Shown in pieces: positions 41,265-49,685 of a stretch of 49,685 bases of DNA (positions are counted from its first letter, which is position 1; each line of letters begins with the position of its first letter). Source of the DNA: Chloroflexota bacterium (GTDB lineage: Bacteria > Chloroflexota > Limnocylindria > Limnocylindrales > CSP1-4); NCBI GenBank assembly GCA_021786265.1, contig JAJYNP010000237.1, forward strand, positions 1 to 49,685, given 5' to 3'. The position numbers and the translations under genes are program-made. Under the pieces are notes generated by a model, which was not told the DNA's origin, made no database searches, and saw nothing but the letters and a program-made list of their open reading frames with translations.

Positions 41265-42818
41265 GTGGCCAGCCGCGATGTGCGCGTGGCACGCCTTCGC
41301 GCGATGCGTGAACAGAGCCTGGTCGGTGGGGGCGCCGAGCGGATCGACCGACAGCACGAGCGTGGCAAGTTGACCGCCCGCGAACGCCTCGATCTCCTGC
41401 TCGACCCCGGATCGTTCGTCGAGCTCGACGCGTTCGTCGTGCACCGCGCCGAGGAGTTCGGGCTCGACGAGCAGCGCATTCTCGGCGACGGTGTCGTGAC
41501 GGGCCACGGCACCGTGAACGGCCGGTTGGTGTTCGTGTTCAGCCAGGACTTCACCGTGTTCGGCGGCTCGCTCTCGGAGGCGCACGCCGAGAAGATCTGC
41601 AAGGTGATGGATCTCGCGATGCGGACGGGAGCGCCGATCATCGGTCTGAACGACTCGGGTGGTGCGCGGATCCAGGAGGGGGTCGTCTCGCTCGGCGGGT
41701 ACGCGGACATCTTCCTGCGCAACACGCTCGCGTCCGGAGTCGTGCCTCAACTCTCCGTGATCATGGGGCCGTGCGCGGGCGGCGCGGTGTACTCCCCGGC
41801 GATCACGGACGTGACGATCATGGTCGAGGGCACGAGCTACATGTTCGTGACTGGACCCGATGTGGTCCGTGCCGTCACCCATGAGGAGGTCGACCGGGAG
41901 CGGCTCGGCGGCGCCGTCACACACACCGAGGTGAGTGGCGTGGCCCATCTCGCGGCGCCCGATGAGGCCGCTGCCCTGGACCTCGCACGACGGGTGCTCG
42001 GGTTCCTGCCGCAGAACAACCTGGGCACGCCGCCGCGCCGGCCGACCGCGGATCCGATGGAACGGTGCGACACACTCCTCGACTCGATCGTGCCGGACGA
42101 GCCCACGCGCGCCTACGACATGAAGACGGTCATCGCGGCGATCGTCGACGACGGGGAGTTCCTCGAGCTGCAGCCCGACTGGGCGGCCAACATCATCACC
42201 GGGTTCGCGCACCTCGGGGAGTGGAGCGTCGGCATCGTCGCCCAGCAGCCGATGGTGCTTGCCGGCGCGCTCGACATCGATGCGTCGGACAAGGCTGCTC
42301 GCTTCGTCCGTTTCTGCGATGCATTCAACGTTCCCCTGGTGACACTGGTCGACGTGCCCGGGTTCCTCCCCGGGGTCGCGCAGGAACACGGCGGGATCAT
42401 CCGGCACGGTGCGAAGCTGCTGTATGCGTACTGCGAGGCGACGGTGCCCAAGCTCAGCGTCATCACGCGAAAGGCCTACGGTGGCGCCTACGACGTCATG
42501 AGCAGCAAGCACATCCGCGGCGACGTCAACCTGGCATGGCCGACAGCAGAGATCGCGGTCATGGGCGTGGAGGGCGCGGTCAACATCATCTTCCGCGACC
42601 GCATCGCCCGCGCCGCCGATCCGGACGCCGAGCGCGCCCAGCTGGTGCGCGAATACCAGGATCGGTTCGCCCATCCATACATCGCGGCTGCGCGCGGCTA
42701 CGTGGACGATGTCATCGTGCCGTCGGAGACACGGCCGCGCCTGATCCGCTCGCTCGAGATGCTGGCAGGCAAGCGCGACCGGAACCCGGCCCGCAAGCAC
42801 GGCAACATTCCGTTGTGA
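41265..42818 (+). CDS. pccB: Acyl-CoA carboxylase carboxyltransferase subunit (propionyl-CoA carboxylase beta)
   Basis: 517 residues from GTG 41265 (GGGGAG just upstream). Carboxyltransferase with both crotonase-like domains: N-terminal [72 protein letters not shown] and [16 protein letters not shown]-terminal [61 protein letters not shown]. End ARKHGNIPL is typical of PccB. With mutase and epimerase downstream, propionyl-CoA is the expected substrate. Confidence 0.93.
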   Translation: MASRDVRVARLRAMREQSLVGGGAERIDRQHERGKLTARERLDLLLDPGSFVELDAFVVHRAEEFGLDEQRILGDGVVTGHGTVNGRLVFVFSQDFTVFGGSLSEAHAEKICKVMDLAMRTGAPIIGLNDSGGARIQEGVVSLGGYADIFLRNTLASGVVPQLSVIMGPCAGGAVYSPAITDVTIMVEGTSYMFVTGPDVVRAVTHEEVDRERLGGAVTHTEVSGVAHLAAPDEAAALDLARRVLGFLPQNNLGTPPRRPTADPMERCDTLLDSIVPDEPTRAYDMKTVIAAIVDDGEFLELQPDWAANIITGFAHLGEWSVGIVAQQPMVLAGALDIDASDKAARFVRFCDAFNVPLVTLVDVPGFLPGVAQEHGGIIRHGAKLLYAYCEATVPKLSVITRKAYGGAYDVMSSKHIRGDVNLAWPTAEIAVMGVEGAVNIIFRDRIARAADPDAERAQLVREYQDRFAHPYIAAARGYVDDVIVPSETRPRLIRSLEMLAGKRDRNPARKHGNIPL

Positions 42819-42835
42819 TGGCCGACGGCTCCGGT

Positions 42836-42851
42836 GTCTTTGCGCAAAGAC
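42836..42851. promoter_or_regulatory. 16-bp perfect palindrome between pccB and accC
   Basis: GTCTTTGC followed by GCAAAGAC, identical to the core of the parB palindrome at 39575-39596. It lies in the 76 bp between the pccB stop and the accC start. Confidence 0.65.
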
Positions 42852-42894
42852 GCGACGGCATCGCACCGGGCGACGCGGCAGGAGATGCACCGGC

Positions 42895-44508
42895 ATGAGC
42901 CCGCCATTCCGGCGCGTCCTGGTGGCCAACCGGGGAGAGATCGCTGTGCGCGTGATCCGGGCCTGCCACGAAGTCGGGAGCGAGGCCATCGCCGTGTTCA
43001 GCGACGCCGACGCCGATGCCCCGCACGTGCGCGCCGCCGACGCCGCCATCCGGATCGGGCCTCCGCCGGCAGAGGCGAGCTACCTCTCCATCGAGGCCAT
43101 CGTGTCGGCCGCCCGCCGGGCCGGCGCCGAGGCGATTCACCCCGGATACGGGTTTCTCTCGGAGCGACCGGCCTTCGCCAGAGCCTGCGACGAGGCCGGG
43201 ATCGTCTTCGTCGGTCCGTCGGCGGACACGCTCGCGGGACTCGGCGACAAGCTCGCGGCGCGCCGCGCTGCCCGGTCGGCCGGGGTGCCGGTGGTGCCCG
43301 GCACGCTGGAGCCGGCCCCCGTCAGCGACCTGGCGGCGGCGGCCTCCGTCCTGCCCGATGCCGCACGGGTCGGGTGGCCGCTCATGGTCAAGGCCGCGGC
43401 CGGCGGTGGCGGGCGCGGCATGCGTCGGGTCGACCGCGCGGACGACCTTCCCGGCGCGCTGCTGGCGGCGTCGCGGGAAGCCCACGCCGCCTTCGGCGAT
43501 GGCGCCGTGTACCTCGAGCGGTATGTGCACGGTGCCCGGCATGTCGAGGTCCAACTCCTGGGGGATGCCGCGGGCAGCGTGGTCGCCCTGGGGGAGCGTG
43601 ACTGTTCTGTCCAGCGCCGCCACCAGAAGCTCGTCGAGGAGGCACCCGCCCCCGGGCTGACCGCCGGCCGCCGGCGCGAGCTCCACGAGATGGCCGTCGC
43701 CGTGGCCCGCGCGTTCGCCTTGCGCAATGCCGCCACGGCCGAGTTCCTCCTCGCGCCGGAGGGCAGCTTCTGGTTCCTCGAGGTCAACACCCGGCTCCAG
43801 GTCGAGCACGGGGTCACCGAGCTCGTGAGCGATCTCGACATCGTTCACGAGCAGCTCCGGATCGCGGCCGGCGAGCCACTGTCGCGGAGGGCGCTCGCCG
43901 CGGCCCGCGCGGCTGCCGCTCCGCGCCGGCACGCGATCGAGGTGCGCATCAGCGCCGAGGATCCCGGGTGCGCCTTCGCCCCGGCCTCGGGATCGATCAG
44001 CCGGTGGCGCGAGCCCGGCGGGCCTGGCGTCCGCGTGGATGCGGGCGTGGGGGAGGGCACCGTGGTCGGCACCGAGTACGATCCCCTCCTGGCGAAGCTG
44101 ATGGTTGTCGCCCAGGACCGGCCGGCGGCCCTGAGACGGTTGCGGCGTGCCCTCGAGGAGTTCGACGTCGCCGGGATCCAGACTACGCTGCCGTTCCACC
44201 GCTGGATCGCCGCGGATCCCGCCTTCGCCGCCGCGCGGCTGTCGACCTCGTTCGTGTCCGACAACTGGCGCCCCGAGGCGCTTCGAGCCGCCGCCGCCGA
44301 CCGCGCGGCGCGGCTGGTCGCGGCGTTTTCCGCCCCGGCCGCCGGTCACGCGGCGGACTCGCCCGGGGCCGACCCGCCCGCGACCGTGGAGCGTGGACCC
44401 ACCGGGGCGGACACGCCCGGCGCCCAGCAGCTTCGGGGTGGCTCTGTCCCCGCCGACGCATGGCTGGCGACGGCCCGGCGCGAGGCCGTGGACCGGTGGC
44501 CCGCGTGA
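42895..44508 (+). CDS. accC: Biotin carboxylase subunit of acyl-CoA carboxylase
   Basis: 537 residues from ATG 42895 (GGAG upstream). Biotin carboxylase: RRVLVANRGEIAVRVIRACHEVG, IHPGYGFLSERPAFARACDEAGIVFVGPS, ATP-grasp loop PLMVKAAAGGGGRGMRRV, ERDCSVQRRHQKLVEEAPAPGL and FLEVNTRLQVEHGVTELVSDLDIV. The C-terminal 90 residues beyond the carboxylase core are Ala/Pro-rich. Stop overlaps the biotin carrier GTG (GTGA 44505-44508). Works with pccB and the carrier to carboxylate propionyl-CoA. Confidence 0.93.
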   Translation: MSPPFRRVLVANRGEIAVRVIRACHEVGSEAIAVFSDADADAPHVRAADAAIRIGPPPAEASYLSIEAIVSAARRAGAEAIHPGYGFLSERPAFARACDEAGIVFVGPSADTLAGLGDKLAARRAARSAGVPVVPGTLEPAPVSDLAAAASVLPDAARVGWPLMVKAAAGGGGRGMRRVDRADDLPGALLAASREAHAAFGDGAVYLERYVHGARHVEVQLLGDAAGSVVALGERDCSVQRRHQKLVEEAPAPGLTAGRRRELHEMAVAVARAFALRNAATAEFLLAPEGSFWFLEVNTRLQVEHGVTELVSDLDIVHEQLRIAAGEPLSRRALAAARAAAAPRRHAIEVRISAEDPGCAFAPASGSISRWREPGGPGVRVDAGVGEGTVVGTEYDPLLAKLMVVAQDRPAALRRLRRALEEFDVAGIQTTLPFHRWIAADPAFAAARLSTSFVSDNWRPEALRAAAADRAARLVAAFSAPAAGHAADSPGADPPATVERGPTGADTPGAQQLRGGSVPADAWLATARREAVDRWPA

Positions 44509-45037
44509 CCCGGCGGATCGACGCGCCGTGGGACCCGCAGGGCGCAGGGATGCCGGCGCCTGCCCAGGGACTCACGGGACGGGACCCGGTCCGCGTGACG
44601 ATCGAGGGGAGCCCGCCACTCGTCGCGGACCTCGTGCCGGAACCCGGGCTCCGCTCCGCGGCGGCGGCCGCCGTGTGTCCGCTCCCGCCCGGGCGAGATC
44701 AACTGTCCGGGGCGCGGCGGGTCGAGGTCGTCGTCGACGGGTGGCGGTTCGAGGCCACCGTGGAGCCTGCGCGCCGTGCCATCCTCCGCGAACGAGCGCG
44801 ACGGCACGCCACGGGCGCAGGCGGAGGGCAGCAGGTCGTCCGTGCCGCGTTGCCCGGTCGGATCCTGCGCGTCTGGGTCGCGCCCGGGGACCAGGTCGAG
44901 TCCGGGAGCCGCCTCTGCTCGCTGGAGGCGATGAAGATGGAGAACGAGGTCCTGGCCCATCGGGCGGGTACCATCCTGCGCGTGAGCGTCGCTCCCGGCG
45001 TTCGCGTGGAGCAGGGAGATGAGCTGGTGGTGATCGC

Positions 45038-45041
<4 letters not shown>
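44505..45041 (+). CDS. Biotin carboxyl carrier protein
   Basis: 178 residues from GTG 44505. The C-terminal biotinyl domain is complete: [68 protein letters not shown], with the biotinylated Lys in EAMKMENE at about residue 144. The first 100 residues ([16 protein letters not shown]..., [26 protein letters not shown]) resemble the beta-strand region between carboxylase and carrier in PccA/MccA. So accC plus this gene equal a split alpha subunit. Overlaps the mutase by ATGA. Confidence 0.9.
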
Positions 45042-46864
<1,823 letters not shown>

Positions 46865-46904
46865 GCCCGTGCCGCAGGACGGGGCCGGGTCCAGGGGAGG
46901 GAGC

Positions 46905-47390
46905 ATGATCCCGCACGAGCTGGCCGAGCGTCACGGCCTCCGCGCCATCCACCACGTCGCGGTGGTGGTGCGCCACATGGACGATGCGCTTCGCTTCTAT
47001 CACGACACCCTCGGGCTGGCGCTCGACTCGGTGGTGCCGATTCCGTCCGATGGGGTGCGTATCGCCTTCCTCCCGGTCGGGCCGAGCCGGATCGAGCTCG
47101 TCGAGCCGGTGGACCCGTCGACGGGCGTCGCGCGCTTCCTGGAGAGCCGCGGAGAGGGCTTCCACCATGTCTGTTTCGAAGTGCCCGACGTAGCCCGGGC
47201 GCTCGCGCAGATGGAGCGTTCGGGTATCGAACTCATCGACCACGCGCCGCGCCGGGGCGCGGAGGGGCCGGTCGCCTTCGTGCACCCCCGCAGCTGTCAC
47301 GGGGTGCTGGTCGAGCTGATCGAGGAGCCGGGAGGGCCCGCCTGGGCCGCGCTGTACCCCGAGGGGGAGGGGCCCGTCGCGGGCGCGTAG
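46905..47390 (+). CDS. mce: Methylmalonyl-CoA epimerase
   Basis: 161 residues from ATG 46905 behind GGGGAGGGAG. Vicinal oxygen chelate fold with repeated halves: IHHVAVVVRHMDDALRFYHDTLGLALDS, RIELVEPVDPSTGVARFLESRGEGFHHVCFEVPDVARALAQM and HPRSCHGVLVELIEEP. The metal residues (His in HHVAVV, His in HHVCFEV, Glu in LVELIE) are present. Converts (S)- to (R)-methylmalonyl-CoA, linking carboxylase and mutase. Last gene of the operon, 26 bp from the convergent sucD stop. Confidence 0.92.
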   Translation: MIPHELAERHGLRAIHHVAVVVRHMDDALRFYHDTLGLALDSVVPIPSDGVRIAFLPVGPSRIELVEPVDPSTGVARFLESRGEGFHHVCFEVPDVARALAQMERSGIELIDHAPRRGAEGPVAFVHPRSCHGVLVELIEEPGGPAWAALYPEGEGPVAGA

Positions 47391-47416
47391 GCCCCCGCAA
47401 GCGCGCCGACGGGCGC

Positions 47417-48319
47417 TCAGCTCACCGCCAACGTCTCGGCGCGTACTCCCTGCTCCATCAGCAGCCGTGCGATCTGGCCCGGCGTCTCGGCGACGCGGAA
47501 CCCCGCCGCCTCCAGCGCCGCCACCTTCGCGGCGGCGGTTCCCGACCCACCGCTGATGATCGCGCCCGCGTGCCCCATCCGCTTGCCTTCGGGGGCCGTG
47601 CGGCCGGCGATGAACGCCGCCTTCGGGACGCCCCGCAGGTGCTCCGCGGCCCAGGCGGCCGCCTCCTCCTCGGCGCTGCCGCCGATCTCGCCGATCAGCA
47701 CGATCGCCTCGGTCTCGGGGTCCGCTGCGAAGAGCCTCAGCACGTCGAGGTGAGTGGTGCCGATCACCGGGTCGCCACCGATGCCCACGCAGGTCGACTG
47801 GCCGATCCCCGCGTCCGTGAGCGCCTGGACGACCTCGTAGGTCAGCGTGCCCGACCGGCTGACCAGCCCGACCGGCCCCTCCCGGTGGATGGAGCCCGGG
47901 ATGATGCCGACCTTCGCCCGGCCGGGTGACGTCACGCCGGGGCAGTTCGGACCGATCAGGCGCGCCCCCGCCTCCCGCACCACCGGCATGACCTTGAGCA
48001 TGTCGAGCGCGGGAATGCGCTCCGTGATGCAGACGATGAGCCCGATCCCGGCGTCGGCGGCTTCCAGGATCGCGTCCGGGGCGGAGGGGGCCGGGACGTA
48101 GATGATGCTGGTGTTCGCGCCGGCCTCGCGGACGGCCTCGCGGACCGTGTCGAAGACCGGCACCGTCCCGTCGAGCGCTCGCTGGCCGCCCTTGCCGAAC
48201 CGGGTGCCACCGACGATCTGCGTGCCGTAGGCCTGCATCTGCCGGGAGTGGAACTCGCCCTCGCGTCCCGTGATCCCCTGGACGACGAGCCGCGTGTCGC
48301 GGCCCACCAGGATGCTCAT
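47417..48319 (-). CDS. sucD: Succinate-CoA ligase [ADP/GDP-forming] subunit alpha
   Basis: 300 residues from ATG 48319. CoA-binding N-terminus ([29 protein letters not shown]), [65 protein letters not shown] and the phosphohistidine segment [19 protein letters not shown]. Overlaps sucC by ATGA. Makes or uses succinyl-CoA, the product of the neighbouring mutase, while forming or spending a nucleoside triphosphate in the TCA cycle. Confidence 0.96.
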   Translation of the reverse strand: MSILVGRDTRLVVQGITGREGEFHSRQMQAYGTQIVGGTRFGKGGQRALDGTVPVFDTVREAVREAGANTSIIYVPAPSAPDAILEAADAGIGLIVCITERIPALDMLKVMPVVREAGARLIGPNCPGVTSPGRAKVGIIPGSIHREGPVGLVSRSGTLTYEVVQALTDAGIGQSTCVGIGGDPVIGTTHLDVLRLFAADPETEAIVLIGEIGGSAEEEAAAWAAEHLRGVPKAAFIAGRTAPEGKRMGHAGAIISGGSGTAAAKVAALEAAGFRVAETPGQIARLLMEQGVRAETLAVS

Positions 48320-49515
48320 CGCCCGGCTCCTCCCGCTGCTGCGCCGATCGCTCGTCCCGCGGCCACCGCCTGCTCGGCCGCGGCCTCCAGGCTCTCGGCG
48401 GTCTGGAACGACGCCTCCCGCAGGATCCGCTGGGCCTCCTCGGCGTTCGTGCCGACGATCCGCACGACCATCGGCACGTCTCGCGACTGCCGCGCGCGCG
48501 CCTCGACCAGGCCGCGTGCCACCTCGTCGCCGCGCGTGATGCCGCCGAAGATGTTGACGAGGATCACCTGCACCTTGGGGTCTTCCAGGATCAGGCGCAT
48601 GGCGGCGGCCACGGTGTCCGACTTGGCGCCGCCGCCGATGTCGAGGAAGTTGGCCGGCTCGCCGCCGGCGCGCTTCACCAGGTCCATCGTGGTCATGGCG
48701 AGCCCGGCGCCGTTCACCAGGCAACCGATCGACCCGTCGAGATGGATGAAGTTGATCTCCTGCTCGCGCGCCTCGGTGTCGGCCGGGTCCTCCTCGTCGA
48801 GGTCGCGCCGGGCCTCGAGGTCGGGGTGGCGGGGGAGGGCGGAGTCGTCGAGCGTGATCTTGGCGTCCAGGCAGACCAGGCGCTCCCGCTCGCTCCCGTC
48901 GGCCGCACGTTCGCGCACGATCGCGAGCGGATTCACCTCCACCAGGTCGGCGTCGTTCGCGATCATCACCCGCACGAGTCCCTGGGCGATCGCAACCGCA
49001 TCGGCGAGGTACGGCCCCGTCAGCCCGAGGGCCAGGGCGACCTCCCGCGCCTGGAAGTCCAGGAGCCCGAGGTGCGGATGCGCATGCACGCGGACGATCG
49101 CGTCGGGCTTCTCCCTGGCGACCTGCTCGATCTCGACGCCGCCCTCTGCGGACCCCATCACCAGGATCCGCTGTGCCGCACGGTCGAGGACGGCGCCCAG
49201 GTAGTACTCGTGGCGGATGTCCGACGCGGGCGCCACGAGGACCTTGCGCACCACGATCCCCTTGATCGTCATGTCCAGGATCTGGCCGGCGGCCCGCTCG
49301 GCGTCCTCGGGGGTGGCGGCGAGCTTGACACCACCGGCCTTGCCCCGGCCTCCGACGAGCACCTGGGCCTTGACCACGACCCCCTGCGCGCCTGCCGCGA
49401 GCAGCTCCCGCGCCGCGACCCCGACTTCGCCGGGCGTCGTGGCGACGCGGCCCGGCGGCACCGGCAGCCCGGCCGCGCCGAGCAGCTCGCGCGCGTGGAA
49501 TTCCTGGAGCTTCAC
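48316..49515 (-). CDS. sucC: Succinate-CoA ligase subunit beta
   Basis: 399 residues from GTG 49515 (GGAGG about 11 nt upstream). ATP-grasp features: [117 protein letters not shown] and [17 protein letters not shown] possible -10 (TATGCT) lies at 49568-49563. About 100 bp at the window's right end show no other gene. Confidence 0.96.
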   Translation of the reverse strand: MKLQEFHARELLGAAGLPVPPGRVATTPGEVGVAARELLAAGAQGVVVKAQVLVGGRGKAGGVKLAATPEDAERAAGQILDMTIKGIVVRKVLVAPASDIRHEYYLGAVLDRAAQRILVMGSAEGGVEIEQVAREKPDAIVRVHAHPHLGLLDFQAREVALALGLTGPYLADAVAIAQGLVRVMIANDADLVEVNPLAIVRERAADGSERERLVCLDAKITLDDSALPRHPDLEARRDLDEEDPADTEAREQEINFIHLDGSIGCLVNGAGLAMTTMDLVKRAGGEPANFLDIGGGAKSDTVAAAMRLILEDPKVQVILVNIFGGITRGDEVARGLVEARARQSRDVPMVVRIVGTNAEEAQRILREASFQTAESLEAAAEQAVAAGRAIGAAAGGAGR

Positions 49516-49562
49516 AACCGACCACCGCCTCCATCGAGCACCGGGCGACACCTGATCGGCGC

Positions 49563-49568
49563 AGCATA
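49563..49568 (-). promoter_or_regulatory. Possible -10 element TATGCT of sucCD
   Basis: TATGCT on the minus strand about 47 nt upstream of GTG 49515; no clear -35. Confidence 0.35.
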
Positions 49569-49685
49569 GCCCGCCCCGGCGGCACGGGTGCGGTGCGCCG
49601 AGGAGCGGCGGACGATGCCGGCCGCTCCTCCCCGCCCGGGGCGCCGGGGCGACGAGGTGGGGCCGTGCGGGGACCCGCGCGTGGC

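Noticed and set aside
43728..43740. CTTGCGCAA inside accC as another copy of the parB palindrome
   Set aside because: It lacks the third T of CTTTGCGCA and the symmetric flank; too weak to count.

Overview
The window is about 49.7 kb of very GC-rich (roughly 70% or more) bacterial chromosome, densely packed with genes on both strands. Gene content points to a free-living aerobic heterotroph, probably Chloroflexota of the Limnocylindria/Ellin6529 type or a nearby terrabacterial lineage. Supporting traits are an adenosylcobalamin-dependent ribonucleotide reductase, split GcvP-type subunits, split two-component methylmalonyl-CoA mutase, CcsA-type cytochrome c maturation, GTG/TTG starts, and many genes whose -10 element (TANNNT) lies 6-8 nt before the start codon, implying leaderless mRNAs. 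The phylum is an inference; there is no rRNA or universal marker in the window.

Layout. 1-1.3 kb: the 5' part of nrdJ (minus strand), running off the left edge just after entering an intein, with an NrdR box and a sigma70-like promoter. 1.4-5.2 kb: a GNAT acetyltransferase, two conserved hypotheticals, and a CcsA cytochrome c assembly protein with a zinc-ribbon membrane protein. 5.4-9.8 kb: a MoxR ATPase/DUF58/DUF4129 operon and a Nudix hydrolase. 9.9-21.4 kb: housekeeping genes (NYN RNase, HAD phosphatase, adenosine deaminase, leucyl aminopeptidase, prepilin peptidase, M23 peptidase, GlgC) and a YbjN/nicotinamidase/nicotinate phosphoribosyltransferase NAD-salvage operon. 21.4-26.1 kb: an SDR/GcvPA-like/GcvPB-like operon with a second SDR facing away. 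The GcvP-like pair lacks several hallmark glycine-decarboxylase motifs and has no gcvT or gcvH beside it. 26.2-30.7 kb: TPR protein, ADP-sugar Nudix and PHP genes with physically overlapping promoters, and a GAF/GGDEF diguanylate cyclase preceded by a chain of stop/start-overlapping mini-ORFs.

30.75-36.6 kb is an accessory stretch. It starts at tRNA-Asn(GTT) and carries an AbiE type IV toxin-antitoxin pair with a palindromic operator over its -10, a PD-(D/E)XK HsdR-N-like protein, an acidic 20-residue-repeat protein, an XRE regulator and loosely packed DNA. 36.6-39 kb: an HtrA-like lipoprotein protease and two hypotheticals.

39.1-49.5 kb: parAB, then a propionyl-CoA oxidation cluster (carboxyltransferase, biotin carboxylase, biotin carrier, methylmalonyl-CoA mutase catalytic chain, methylmalonyl-CoA epimerase) converging on sucCD. 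Together these carry propionyl-CoA to methylmalonyl-CoA, succinyl-CoA and succinate with one ATP or GTP made; only the B12-binding mutase subunit is missing. A CTTTGCGCAAAG-type palindrome occurs inside parB (22 bp perfect), between the carboxylase genes (16 bp perfect) and at the pccB transcription start (imperfect). No canonical parS is seen, so these are candidate divergent parS sites or operators. Three DnaA-box-like sequences lie between parA and pccB.
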